A DNA stretch of 64,000 bases from Ferrimonas futtsuensis DSM 18154 (GCF_000422645.1 NZ_AUGL01000019.1:42916-106915); one strand, 5' to 3'; positions 45,928 through 54,005 are shown, numbered from the stretch's first letter. The notes: generated from the letters alone by a model not told the origin. Translations and numbers: made by a program.

Positions 45928-46025
45928 CGTTGATGGGCATCACGCCGCTGTGGCCGAAGAAACGTGAAAGCCGGTAAAATGGAGCCGGTTTACGAAAACG
46001 TTTTTCCAGACAGGACAGGCAGACA

Positions 46026-46430
46026 TTGATCACTCCCATAGCCATCCGCTTAACCAAGGGCGATGACCTGAAAAAGTGCATTCAGCAGTTAGTGGCTGAA
46101 CATGGCATCCAAGCAGGCAGTATCGCCTCTTGTGTTGGGTGTTTAACCCATCTCCAGGTACGCCTGGCTGGTGCCACAGAGGTGCTGATGCTCACAGAGT
46201 CTGTCGAGATCGTGTCTGTGATGGGGACGCTCACTCCTGACCATCAACATATTCATCTCTCTGTTGCCAAGCGCAGCGGTGATGTTGTCGGCGGCCACCT
46301 GCTGGAAGGCTGTGTGATCGACACCACCGCGGAACTGATCATTCACCAGTATCACAACTTGAGCTTTGGCCGCGAACCGGACCCGCACACGGGATTTACC
46401 GAGCTGACCGTTGGCCCCCAAGGCCAGTGA
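46026..46430 (+). CDS. PPC (DUF296) domain protein
   Basis: A 134-aa protein that is a single PPC domain, found alone in bacteria and fused to AT-hooks in plant DNA-binding proteins. The His-containing core 'MGTLTPDHQHIHLSVAKRSGDVVGGHLLEGCVIDTTAELII' is the hallmark; the histidines form a metal site in solved bacterial homologues. The C-terminus is 'FGREPDPHTGFTELTV'. The only plausible start is TTG at 46026, with no strong ribosome-binding site, so the true start may differ slightly. The function of bacterial PPC proteins is not established. Confidence 0.85.
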   Translation: MITPIAIRLTKGDDLKKCIQQLVAEHGIQAGSIASCVGCLTHLQVRLAGATEVLMLTESVEIVSVMGTLTPDHQHIHLSVAKRSGDVVGGHLLEGCVIDTTAELIIHQYHNLSFGREPDPHTGFTELTVGPQGQ

Positions 46431-46486
46431 GGTGCTGAGCCTCTAATCCGGTGGTGTGCTTGAGCGGACCTGGCCAGGTTAGGAGA

Positions 46487-46522
46487 TCAAAAAGGGCGGA
46501 GCACCCTGGTGCTCCGCCCTCT
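46487..46522 (-). terminator. Rho-independent terminator after the Lpx acyltransferase gene
   Basis: On the minus strand, AGGGCGGAGCACC / GGTGCTCCGCCCT forms a 13-base stem followed by TTTTTGATC. Confidence 0.92.
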
Positions 46523-46546
46523 GATTCTGTTCGTTTTACTCGCTGC

Positions 46547-47470
46547 TCAATAGAGGCTGGGATCGCTCTTCTGCGGCCGGGTCTTAAAGCGGCGGTGCAG
46601 CCACATGTACTGCTCGGGGCGGCGGCGGATCAACTGCTCCAAAATCTGGTTGCCACGCACCGCATCGGTCATCTCATCCCCACTGGGGAAATCCTCCAGC
46701 GGAGGCAGGATCTCTATGGTGTAGCCTGAGTTGTCTTTGTTGCGTTCGACGAAGAAGGGCATCACCTTGGCTTTACCCAGTTTCGCCAGGGTGCTGGCCC
46801 CGGTTACCGTGACCGCTTCCTCCACGGCGAAGAAGGGGGCAAACACTGCGCCTTTGCGACCGGCATCCTGATCGGCGGTGTACCAGATCACCTCGCCGCT
46901 TCGCAGCGCCTTGACCATCTGCCGCACCTCCCGCTTGGGGATCAGTCCCTTGTTGGAGCGCAGTCGGCCCTGTACCTGCAGGTACTCCATAAATTTGTTG
47001 TTGTGGGGGCGGTAGACACCGACGCCCGGGCACTTCTGACCAAACACCCGGGCCCCGGCCTCCAGCATCAGGCAGTGGGCGGCAAAGAGGATCACTCCCT
47101 GGCCGTCGGCTTTGGCCTGCTCGATATGTTCGATGCCCTTGATGGTCATGTGTTTCTGGATGCGCTCGTCGCTCCACCACCAGCCGTTGACGCTGTCAAA
47201 CAGGGCCATGCCGGTCTGGTTGAAGTTGTCCCGCAGCAGCGCTTCCCGCTCCGCCTCGCTCTTCTCAGGGAAACAGAGGCGTAAATTGGTGCGTGCCACG
47301 TGCACCCGCTTCTTCAGGGTGGCTTGGAGGAGTCTGCCCAGGCCACTGCCCAGCCACCACTGCGCTTTAAGAGGCAGGAAGGTCAGCAGTTTCATCAGGG
47401 CGAGGCCCAGCCACATTGGCCAGTATCTGGGGTGGTAGAAGGCCCGGTCGAATTCAGCTGAGGTAACCAT
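46547..47470 (-). CDS. LpxL/LpxM-type lipid A late acyltransferase
   Basis: A 307-aa inner-membrane acyltransferase of the LpxL/LpxM/LpxP family, which adds a secondary acyl chain to Kdo2-lipid IVA. The catalytic HxxxxE dyad is H132/E137 in AAHCLMLEAGARVFG. 'FYHPRYWPMWLGLALMKLLTFLPLKAQWWLG' is the N-terminal membrane anchor region, and 'NLRLCFPEKSEAERE' and 'YTADQDAGRKGAVFAPFFAVEEA' are standard. The sequence near the start looks closer to LpxL/LpxP than to LpxM, but I cannot assign chain specificity. A strong terminator follows. Confidence 0.92.
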   Translation of the reverse strand: MVTSAEFDRAFYHPRYWPMWLGLALMKLLTFLPLKAQWWLGSGLGRLLQATLKKRVHVARTNLRLCFPEKSEAEREALLRDNFNQTGMALFDSVNGWWWSDERIQKHMTIKGIEHIEQAKADGQGVILFAAHCLMLEAGARVFGQKCPGVGVYRPHNNKFMEYLQVQGRLRSNKGLIPKREVRQMVKALRSGEVIWYTADQDAGRKGAVFAPFFAVEEAVTVTGASTLAKLGKAKVMPFFVERNKDNSGYTIEILPPLEDFPSGDEMTDAVRGNQILEQLIRRRPEQYMWLHRRFKTRPQKSDPSLY

Positions 47471-47610
47471 GGTGTTTCCGTAACAATCAGTGAGCCGGCT
47501 ATTCTAACAGCCGAAATGGTCCCTGTGATACACTTTGGCGCCATGTACTTCTCTCAGATCCTGAAGAAATTTGCCTTTCATCCGGCTTACCCCGCTGGTT
47601 GGAGGCGGTG

Positions 47611-48435
47611 GTGCTGAGCCTGATGCTGGCGGCGAGCCTGGGGGCTGCGGCATCGGTGTGCGATCGCAGTGAATTGCCTCAGTGCCTTCAGCGTCTGCCC
47701 AGGCCTCTGGTATCCGCCTTCTCTGAACACTGGCAACTCCCCCCAGAGGAGTTAGCCGTGACATTCAGCCAGCAGTTGGCGGGACAGGGAGCGGTCACCC
47801 TGACCTTGGACAACCAGGCACTGATCCTCACCGACGCCAGGCGCATCAGTCAGCCACATATTCTGTTGGTGGGTCATAAGGTGTATGAGCGGCCTTCTGT
47901 GCACTCCCTCTCTTTGGCTTTGCTTCATGAGCGGGGGCATCTTGTGGAGATTTCCGAGTCTTTTCGCCAACCTTTTCGATTCGCCTATTGGCCTGCCCTG
48001 TGGGAAGAGGAGGTGATTGCTGATCTGCACGCCCTCTGGTTGCTGGCGCGGCAAGATCGGTTGCAACAGGGGTGGAACCTGGTGCACCTGCGTAATTTTA
48101 ACCTGATGGGGGCCGCGCAGGACTGGGCGCACTGGACCACCCCTGTGCTGCTGCCCTGGCTGCTCTCTTCAGAACGGGGTGTTCAACTGGCTCAGCTCAG
48201 CTTTGAACAGGTTCTGACTCAAAGTGTCATTCCCGTCTCTGACCTTCCCCATTTCCGTACCCTGGGCCGCCGTCAGTTTGGGCCGGGTCGTGGTGCCTAT
48301 CCCTATGTGCCTCCCCGGTTGGTGGAGCGCTGGTGGCAGATGTTGTCCCCAAGTCTGGCGCTGTTGATGGGGGACGATTTCGGGGGCTATCGTCTGCATC
48401 ACCATCGCCTGATGTTGGTGAATTCCGCTAACTAG
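47611..48435 (+). CDS. Putative exported HExxH metallopeptidase-like protein, 274 aa
   Basis: An unrecognised 274-aa protein. I start at GTG 47611 because GGAGG ends 5 bases before it; the first 15 residues (MLSLMLAASLGAAAS) are then a signal peptide, followed by a Cys (VCDRS) with another in LPQC. Residues 106-110 are HERGH, preceded by hydrophobic 'SLSLALL', and 24 residues later comes EEEVIADLHA (E134, D138). HExxH plus a downstream ExxxD is the gluzincin-type zinc-protease arrangement, so a periplasmic metallopeptidase is plausible but unproven. The C-terminus is His-rich (YRLHHHRLML). An out-of-frame ATG at 47543 gives a 24-codon frame that stops within this region; a frameshift could join them. 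Confidence 0.72.
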   Translation: MLSLMLAASLGAAASVCDRSELPQCLQRLPRPLVSAFSEHWQLPPEELAVTFSQQLAGQGAVTLTLDNQALILTDARRISQPHILLVGHKVYERPSVHSLSLALLHERGHLVEISESFRQPFRFAYWPALWEEEVIADLHALWLLARQDRLQQGWNLVHLRNFNLMGAAQDWAHWTTPVLLPWLLSSERGVQLAQLSFEQVLTQSVIPVSDLPHFRTLGRRQFGPGRGAYPYVPPRLVERWWQMLSPSLALLMGDDFGGYRLHHHRLMLVNSAN

Positions 48436-48502
48436 CGGTCAATTCTCCTTATTTCGGCCAATGTCTTTTTGTGATATGTTTATAAATCAATGACTTAGTT
48501 AG

Positions 48503-48519
48503 TTGGTTCAGAACTTGCT
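48503..48519 (+). promoter_or_regulatory. Sigma-54-like promoter element ahead of the PspB-like genes
   Basis: TTGGTTCAGAACTTGCT has the invariant GG-N10-GC spacing (GG 48505-48506, GC 48517-48518) and TTGCT at the -12 side; the -24 side lacks the usual CAC. In other bacteria psp operons are sigma-54 dependent, which fits the PspB-like genes that follow. GG-N10-GC also occurs by chance. Confidence 0.4.
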
Positions 48520-48593
48520 ACATTAAAGTAACCATCGGCTTGACCTCTGGTGGTGACTGGGAAAGCCCAGACTTTGACGATACCCATCGCCCT

Positions 48594-48622
48594 CCGACAC
48601 CGAGCTCAGTGTTCGGTGTCGG
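48594..48622 (+). other. Stable hairpin in the leader of the PspB-like genes
   Basis: CCGACACCGA and TCGGTGTCGG are perfect 10-base arms around a 9-base loop, 38 bases before the first start codon. No T-run follows, so it is more likely a leader structure than a terminator. Confidence 0.55.
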
Positions 48623-48660
48623 TTGGCGCCCAAAAATAACAACAGCATAAGGAGAATTAG

Positions 48661-48903
48661 ATGCTGACCTCAGGATCCATCGTTGCCATCGTAGCCATTG
48701 TGATGGGATGCCTGGTTGCCATGACTAGGAGTAAGCATAAGAGTGAGGCTCAGGCGAACCTTGAGCAATTCAAGCAGCTGGAGAGCGAATTGAAGAGCAC
48801 CCAAACCCAGTGCAAGGCCCTGGAGGAGAGGGTGGTTGTGTTGGAGAAGATCGTCACCGACTCTGGGTTTGATTTGCGTGAGGAGATCTCCCGACTGGGA
48901 TAA
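48661..48903 (+). CDS. PspB-like small membrane protein (first of a pair)
   Basis: An 80-aa protein with an N-terminal membrane segment (residues 4-21, SGSIVAIVAIVMGCLVAM), a basic stop-transfer stretch (TRSKHKS) and a coiled coil (about 30-70). It ends 'ALEERVVVLEKIVTDSGFDLREEISRLG'. PspB of the phage-shock response has the same size and plan (anchor, then coiled coil ending RIQALESIL-type). AAGGAG lies 6 bases before the ATG. The next gene starts 9 bases after the stop and ends with a matching motif. No pspA or pspC is nearby, so I call it PspB-like only. Confidence 0.75.
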   Translation: MLTSGSIVAIVAIVMGCLVAMTRSKHKSEAQANLEQFKQLESELKSTQTQCKALEERVVVLEKIVTDSGFDLREEISRLG

Positions 48904-48912
48904 GGAGCCCCA

Positions 48913-49248
48913 ATGGATTCGTTGATTCTATTTCTGGTGTTTGCCGGGCTGGTGCTCTGGGGCGTCGGCAGCGTCATTCTGAACGACAGCAACAAGGGCA
49001 AACTCAAGGCCCTGTATGACAAATACGCCGCCAAGGCCAGCACGACACTGGATCTTGGAGGCATGGGGGACGACTCGGGAATGGATGACGGTATGGGCAA
49101 CGGCGCCGACCGGCGCCTGGAGGCGCTTCAGCAAGAGCTGGAGCAGCTGAAGATTCAGGCTGAGCGGGACCGGGCGCGGATTGAAACCCTGGAGCGTCTC
49201 ATCACCGACAGCGGCTACCAGACACGGGAAGCCTTTCGTAAGATGTAG
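48913..49248 (+). CDS. PspB-like small membrane protein (second of a pair)
   Basis: A 111-aa protein with an N-terminal membrane segment (about 4-22, LILFLVFAGLVLWGVGSVIL), a linker rich in Gly, Asp and Met (GMGDDSGMDDGMGNGAD, about residues 50-66), and a C-terminal coiled coil ending 'RARIETLERLITDSGYQTREAFRKM'. The end resembles the end of the preceding gene product (LExIVTDSGFDLREEI), so the two are diverged relatives. AGGAG lies 5 bases before the ATG. The pair is one operon. Confidence 0.75.
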   Translation: MDSLILFLVFAGLVLWGVGSVILNDSNKGKLKALYDKYAAKASTTLDLGGMGDDSGMDDGMGNGADRRLEALQQELEQLKIQAERDRARIETLERLITDSGYQTREAFRKM

Positions 49249-49338
49249 GCCCGGCCAGGGATCCGGCCCAACCAGTTTCGACTAAGCCAATTCCCTCGAC
49301 TATAAGGAGTAGAGACATCTGATATCGAGGGCCTTGGC

Positions 49339-49587
49339 ATGACCAAAGTGGAGATCGAACCTGCGGATTTTGAACATCTGATTGAGTGTCGCCAGGCCTC
49401 GAAGGAGGCCGGTGAAGCCTATCGCAAGGCGGTGGAAGCCCTGGCCAGAAGTGGCGAGTCCAGTCGCGCCGCCTGGGTGGAGGAGTGCAAGCGCGCCTTT
49501 GCCCTGAAACAGGCGGCTCTGGCCGAGGAGCGTGAGCAGTTCCATCGCATCTTCGATGAGCTGCCTCAGGGGTTGCCGAAGGAGTAG
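49339..49587 (+). CDS. Small helical hypothetical protein, 82 aa
   Basis: A short charged protein predicted to be almost wholly alpha-helical ('EHLIECRQASKEAGEAYRKAVEALARSGESSRAAWVEECKRAFALKQAALAEEREQFHRIFDEL'). It has two Cys, no membrane segment, and ends PQGLPKE. GAGGG lies 7 bases before the ATG. I do not recognise the family. It follows the PspB-like pair by 90 bases on the same strand and could be cotranscribed. Confidence 0.6.
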   Translation: MTKVEIEPADFEHLIECRQASKEAGEAYRKAVEALARSGESSRAAWVEECKRAFALKQAALAEEREQFHRIFDELPQGLPKE

Positions 49588-49695
49588 TGGGATTTTGTTG
49601 CATCTGTGCCATTGGCTCTGTTCGCAACTAGGTTGACACTATAAGGCCAGCCATCGCAGTATCCTTTAGAATCAAATCACTGATTCTTTATTTGT

Positions 49696-50841
49696 ATGTC
49701 CTCACTGTCCCTACCCGAAGCGCGCAAGCTGGCCCTGTTGAGTCAGGGATTGTCTGCGGGCGCCTTCAAGGCGGCGGGAATCAACAAGACCCTGGCGGCC
49801 ATTGAGCAGTTGGGGTATGTGCAGATCGATACCCTCTCCGTGGTCCAGCGGGCTCATCATCATCTGCTTTGGAGTCGCAATCCGGGATACCGTCTGGAGC
49901 ATCTGGACAGGCTGGTCGAACGTAAGCAGGTGTTTGAGTACTGGTCTCACGCCGCCGCCTACCTGCCCATGTCTCAATACCGTTTTTCCCTGCCGAGAAA
50001 AGCGGCGTTGCGCACCGGTGAGCAGAATCATTGGCACCGGAAAGACCACCAATTGATGACTCAGGTGCTGGAGAGGATTCGAGCCGAAGGGCCCCTGATG
50101 GCGAGGGACTTCGACTCCCCAGGCAGTCAGCGCCATGAGTGGAGTGGCACGCCATTTAAGGCTGCCCTGCAGAACCTGTTTATGCAGGGGGATCTGATGG
50201 TGGTGGCCAGGGAGAGGTTTCACAAGGTGTATGACCTCACCGAGAGGGCGCTGCCTGATGGGGTGGATACCCGAACTCCGGACAGCACTGAGTACGCCCG
50301 GTTTCTGGTGCTCAGTTATCTTCGTGCCCATGGATTGGGGTCCATGGCGGAGTTCACCTATCTGCTGAAGGGAGTGAAACCTTGCGTGGCTCTGGCGGTT
50401 GCTGAGATGGTGGAGGAGGGGATTGTTCAGCCGGTGGAAGTAGGTGGTGCTCCCTACTTCACCACAGATCTGGCTCTGGCACTGCTGGAGCGGCGCCTGT
50501 CCAGGAAGGAGGCCAAAATTCTCTCCCCCTTCGATAACCTGCTGATTCAGAGAAAGCGAGTCAGTGCCCTGTTTGGCTTCGATTACCAGCTGGAGTGCTA
50601 TCTGCCCAAGGCCAAGCGCCAGTACGGCTATTTCTGCCTGCCTGTCCTCTGGGATGGTCGGCTGGTGGCCAGGGCGGACTGCAAGGCCCACCGGCAACAG
50701 AGGCATTTGGAGGTGATGTCATTGCATATGGAGCAGGGCCTTCGTCGTAGAGACGCCTTTATGCAGGCGCTGGAACAGGAGCTGTCAGATTTTGCCGAAT
50801 TCAATCACTGTGATTCGGTATCCATCGGCCAGGTGCGTTAG
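49696..50841 (+). CDS. YcaQ-type winged-helix DNA glycosylase family protein
   Basis: A 381-aa protein of the HTH_42 (AlkZ/YcaQ) family. E. coli YcaQ unhooks interstrand crosslinks and Streptomyces AlkZ resists azinomycin. The catalytic Q-x-D motif is 'GYVQIDTLSVVQRAHHHLLWSR' near residue 45, and 'DNLLIQRKRVSALFGFDYQLECYLPKAKRQYGYFCLPVLW' is the conserved C-terminal beta-barrel region. Length is close to the usual 390-410. A terminator follows the stop. Confidence 0.9.
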   Translation: MSSLSLPEARKLALLSQGLSAGAFKAAGINKTLAAIEQLGYVQIDTLSVVQRAHHHLLWSRNPGYRLEHLDRLVERKQVFEYWSHAAAYLPMSQYRFSLPRKAALRTGEQNHWHRKDHQLMTQVLERIRAEGPLMARDFDSPGSQRHEWSGTPFKAALQNLFMQGDLMVVARERFHKVYDLTERALPDGVDTRTPDSTEYARFLVLSYLRAHGLGSMAEFTYLLKGVKPCVALAVAEMVEEGIVQPVEVGGAPYFTTDLALALLERRLSRKEAKILSPFDNLLIQRKRVSALFGFDYQLECYLPKAKRQYGYFCLPVLWDGRLVARADCKAHRQQRHLEVMSLHMEQGLRRRDAFMQALEQELSDFAEFNHCDSVSIGQVR

Positions 50842-50860
50842 CACGTCGTTCTGTCACAGC

Positions 50861-50886
50861 AACGGAGCCAACGGGCTCCGCTTTAT
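50861..50886 (+). terminator. Terminator after the YcaQ-type gene
   Basis: CGGAGCC-aacg-GGCTCCG followed by CTTTATC. The U-tract is weak. The same CGGAGCC stem recurs at 52.35 and 54.01 kb. Confidence 0.65.
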
Positions 50887-50926
50887 CTGACGAGCCGGCG
50901 TTCACCGGAGTTGAGATCGGCGCCCC

Positions 50927-52117
50927 TCACCAGAAGATCCGTGCCCGGATGCCGGCGATCCAGATCTGATCTTTGCCCGGGTTCAGGGCGGGATCGACAA
51001 TCAGCTGGATGTCGGGGGTCAGCTCGAAGTGCTTATTCAGCTTCATAAAATAGAAGGCTTCGGCGGTGTACTGGTCACTGCCGGCGTCTGCCCAGTTGAG
51101 GGCGAAGCCGAAGTTGTTTTGAGGCGCCAGCATGCCGTAGTAGACGAAGCCCAGGCTCAATGACTCCTTGATGCCCAAAAGGCTGCCATCCTGGGCGTTG
51201 CCATAGCGAATAAAGGGCAGCCAGTTGTCTTTCATCATCGAGGCCGACAGGTTGAATCCCTTGTCGGAGGCCTGGTTGAGGAAGTCGCTGCGGTCCGACT
51301 CCCACAGTGTCAGGTGAAGGTTATTGAGGTAGATCTGCTCCTGAGAGGAAGTCCAGCCAAGCTCAAGGCTCTTGAAGTAGCGGTTGTCGCTGAAGAAATT
51401 GTCGACACTTTTAAACGGCTTGGTAGGGTCCGCCTCCATGTCGCTGATGCCGGCGATGACAAACAGGCTGTCGGTGAGCATATGACCCATGGCAACCCCG
51501 AAGGTGGCATCACTGGGCAGGGCGATGGTGTTGGTGCCGGTGCTGAAGGCGAAGTTCATAAAGCCGGTCCAGGGGCTGGCAGCGGCGTACACATCCACAT
51601 AGTCAGTCACGTCCATAAAGCCGGTTATCAGGGTGCCCTGGCCATCAGACAGCTTCTGTTTCCAGTAGAGGTTGGTCAGTCGCCCCTTTTCATCGCTGAA
51701 GTTGGGGGTGACCAGCCCCAGGCCGCCAGCGCCAAACTCGAAGTTTTTCACCGAGGTGTCGGTGAAGCTGTGCCTGTGTTCTACCTTCCACACCAGTGAG
51801 CCGCCCCCGGTCTCCTGCTGCCCCTGAGGGCGCCAGGAGCCATAGAAGCGCACCATGCCGCTGAAGGCCTCCTTGTCCGAGCCGGGCAGGACGGTGTCGC
51901 TGTACAGGCCGACTGCCGAATAGTCGAGGCCAAACTCAACCCCTTTGGCGGACCACTGCTCCCTGAGCGGTTCTTGCAGCTCCCCTTTGTCGGCGCTGAT
52001 CTGGTTGTCAACGGCGTCAGGCCCGCCGAAATTGGTGTCGCTGGCCAAGGCCTGGCGCATGGCCAGAAGCAGCAACAGGACGAACAACAGAGTAGGGAGG
52101 CGTTGAGTATTCAGCAT
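50927..52117 (-). CDS. OprB-family carbohydrate-selective porin
   Basis: A 396-aa outer-membrane barrel of the OprB family. A signal peptide (residues 1-25, ending ALAS) is followed by an N-terminal region with 'LREQWSAKGVEFGLDYSAVGLYSD', repeated amphipathic strands, and the C-terminal 'PDIQLIVDPALNPGKDQIWIAGIRARIFW' with terminal aromatic residues for barrel assembly. OprB porins admit sugars in response to local carbohydrate regulators. Two dyads lie 100-150 bases upstream and could be operators. GGA lies 7 bases before the ATG. Confidence 0.88.
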   Translation of the reverse strand: MLNTQRLPTLLFVLLLLLAMRQALASDTNFGGPDAVDNQISADKGELQEPLREQWSAKGVEFGLDYSAVGLYSDTVLPGSDKEAFSGMVRFYGSWRPQGQQETGGGSLVWKVEHRHSFTDTSVKNFEFGAGGLGLVTPNFSDEKGRLTNLYWKQKLSDGQGTLITGFMDVTDYVDVYAAASPWTGFMNFAFSTGTNTIALPSDATFGVAMGHMLTDSLFVIAGISDMEADPTKPFKSVDNFFSDNRYFKSLELGWTSSQEQIYLNNLHLTLWESDRSDFLNQASDKGFNLSASMMKDNWLPFIRYGNAQDGSLLGIKESLSLGFVYYGMLAPQNNFGFALNWADAGSDQYTAEAFYFMKLNKHFELTPDIQLIVDPALNPGKDQIWIAGIRARIFW

Positions 52118-52216
52118 GGCTGGTCCTCGATAAGCAGATCGACGATCTTAATCCGGGGCTGCGGCTGTGCACTAACCCATAGTGAGTAGGGCTCGGGTAA
52201 AAAGCCTAGTAGAGGA

Positions 52217-52231
52217 ATGGCAAATTGCCAT
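52217..52231. promoter_or_regulatory. Perfect dyad upstream of the OprB-type porin
   Basis: ATGGCAAATTGCCAT has perfect 7-base arms around a central A. A second, looser dyad GGCA-N6-TGCC follows at 52250-52263 with similar arms. Both are upstream of the porin gene (ATG at 52117) and suggest a repressor or activator of the porin. Confidence 0.5.
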
Positions 52232-52346
52232 GGAAAGCGAGTGTTATTCGGCATTTGATTGCCATGATGAATTGGTACGAACCATCGTCCCTAAATGCTC
52301 ATTTCCGAGACTCAAGAGGTGACACGGCGCAATGGACCCGATCAGA

Positions 52347-52377
52347 CAAAAAAACGGAGCCTGTTGGCTCCGTTTTC
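52347..52377 (-). terminator. Terminator after the two-lipoprotein block
   Basis: On the minus strand, CGGAGCC-aaca-GGCTCCG is followed by a long T-run (seven T). It ends the transcript of the genes at 52472-53530. Confidence 0.85.
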
Positions 52378-52471
52378 AACCAGTTGAACTGTGCTGTCGG
52401 TCATTGAGCATGTAGTCGCTCAGTGATCATGAAGACATATGAGCATTGTCTTCTATATTTTGGCTACTAAT

Positions 52472-52870
52472 TTACGTTTTTGGTGATTCCTTAATTTCCA
52501 CACCGACCATGTCATTTGCGGCCTTAAAGCACCTGGCCGTATAGGTTTTGCCCGCCTCAGCATGAACATCAGCATATGGGAATGCATAATTGCTCGCACT
52601 TGAACACTTGAACCTGATTCGGTACTTTCCGGGCAACATGTTCATTCCAACAGGGTACCCTATCCATTCGTCGCCAACCGTCTTCCACTTTGAGGGCTTA
52701 TTTTCCAACTCAATATAATCAGCAAGCAGTGGGGTCCACATGCTGTTTTCTGGAGATTTCCTTAATTTGGCTATTTCATTATCTTTTGGCTTTATGTCAC
52801 CATACTGATAATGAACTCCTACGCAACCTGATAAAATGGAAACCATGAGTGCCATTAGAAGTAGTCTCAT
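52472..52870 (-). CDS. Hypothetical lipoprotein, 132 aa
   Basis: A lipoprotein with a 15-residue signal (MRLLLMALMVSILSG-C) and a clear lipobox (SILSGC). The mature part is soluble with pairs of Cys and aromatic residues ('LPGKYRIRFKCSSASNYAFPYADVHAEAGKTYTARCFKA') and has a beta-sandwich look, with 'GKYRIRF' and 'GKTYTARC' strands. I do not recognise a family. A/T content is well above the rest of the window. It lies 12 bases after the other lipoprotein gene. Confidence 0.72.
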   Translation of the reverse strand: MRLLLMALMVSILSGCVGVHYQYGDIKPKDNEIAKLRKSPENSMWTPLLADYIELENKPSKWKTVGDEWIGYPVGMNMLPGKYRIRFKCSSASNYAFPYADVHAEAGKTYTARCFKAANDMVGVEIKESPKT

Positions 52871-52882
52871 TTCAAATTCCTC

Positions 52883-53530
52883 TTAAATGGTAATAGTTAT
52901 ATATGTTGTTCCGGGGGGGCACTGGGTTCTGTTCCAGTATTTTTTGATTTCCGACTTTTTGATGTTATTGACGTTTATGTTCGGGTGGTGTTTTGCTAGA
53001 AATTGCTTAAGCTCTGTTTGGTTATAGTTTACTTTATATTCGAGCTTAACCTCACCTATGGGTGATACCTCTTCTTTATAAGACAACTCCCCAAGGTAAT
53101 GAATGCCAGGCTCTTTTATTTGAAATGCCATCATTTCTCCTCCACAATCAGTACTGTAATAGAGCTTTTCATTTGAATTGATCTTATTTGTCTCATATAT
53201 GGAGTCAAAAGTGTTGGCGGTGCCATCGGAAACTACATTAACCTTGAAAACAAAATATCCATCCGCTGTTGATACAACATCGGAAGTATTATCTTTGTCA
53301 GTGAATATAAAGCGGTCATACAGTCCGTCTTTATCTAGGCCGAATTTCTTGAAGCGGACTTTTGTTACTTCAGCACCCTCGCTGGAAGAGTCTATCTTTA
53401 TAATAGCAATTGCTTCGATCTTCTCATTCTTGACAGAAAAGTCTCTATCTAGGCCACTAATACCTGCAGAGCAACCTGAGATTATTAGGAATAATGCTAT
53501 TAGGGAATTTCTTATCATGAAGTTTTTCAT
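52883..53530 (-). CDS. Hypothetical lipoprotein, 215 aa
   Basis: A lipoprotein with signal MKNFMIRNSLIALFLIISG-C and lipobox IISGC. The mature part is about 195 residues, mixed beta and helical, Asn/Lys/Ile-rich ('KINSNEKLYYSTDCGG', 'FLAKHHPNINVNNIKKSEIKKYW') and unlike the GC-rich style of the neighbours. It ends with CPPGTTYITITI. I recognise no family. The start is uncertain: ATGs lie at 53539, 53530 and 53515, and the AGGA upstream is poorly placed for all. It is operonic with the 132-aa lipoprotein gene. Confidence 0.68.
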   Translation of the reverse strand: MKNFMIRNSLIALFLIISGCSAGISGLDRDFSVKNEKIEAIAIIKIDSSSEGAEVTKVRFKKFGLDKDGLYDRFIFTDKDNTSDVVSTADGYFVFKVNVVSDGTANTFDSIYETNKINSNEKLYYSTDCGGEMMAFQIKEPGIHYLGELSYKEEVSPIGEVKLEYKVNYNQTELKQFLAKHHPNINVNNIKKSEIKKYWNRTQCPPGTTYITITI

Positions 53531-54005
53531 ATAGATCATTGATCCTGTATTGGATGATGTTAAATGCTGATTAGCGACCAAGTGCCTTGACGGTAATCGA
53601 AAGAGTCAGTGAAAAAACTCAAGATTATTTTTCTATGAATGATCTTCGCTAGATAAATATCATGATTCCATTGATGAATGTTGTTTAAGGCACCGCATAT
53701 ACGTTGAAAGATTCCTTTTCAGCTCCATGTATGTAAGTGCTCACAAGCATTTAAGTTTTTGATTTAAATGGGCTGTTCTTGTTCTTGAGAAAACCCTGGG
53801 GCAAGCTCCGCCCTAGGTTGAGCACCTAAGTATGCTTGGACAGATAGTTTGGCTATGAGCAGTTTACATAAGGAGTCATGTGAGGTAATGACTCTTTGGC
53901 GACTTTGTGAGGGTTCGTTTATAGATTGTAATCTGGGAATAAAGGGTTTCAGAATCGGGGGAGGCGGTAGTTGATGTTTGGTTTGTTTTCTTGTCAGTAC
54001 GGGGC
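53531..54005. other. AT-rich region without a gene
   Basis: About 475 bases between the lipoprotein block and pntB. It is A/T-rich and has no open frame with a ribosome-binding site. An imperfect dyad CCTGGGGC...GCCCTAGG (about 53,796-53,818) is the only visible structure. It must hold the promoter of the lipoprotein genes; it may be part of an acquired block. Confidence 0.4.

Noticed and set aside
47543..47617. A separate 24-codon gene starting MYFSQILKKFAF
   Set aside because: No ribosome-binding site; it ends inside the next gene. It may only be the true N-terminus of that gene if there is a frameshift.
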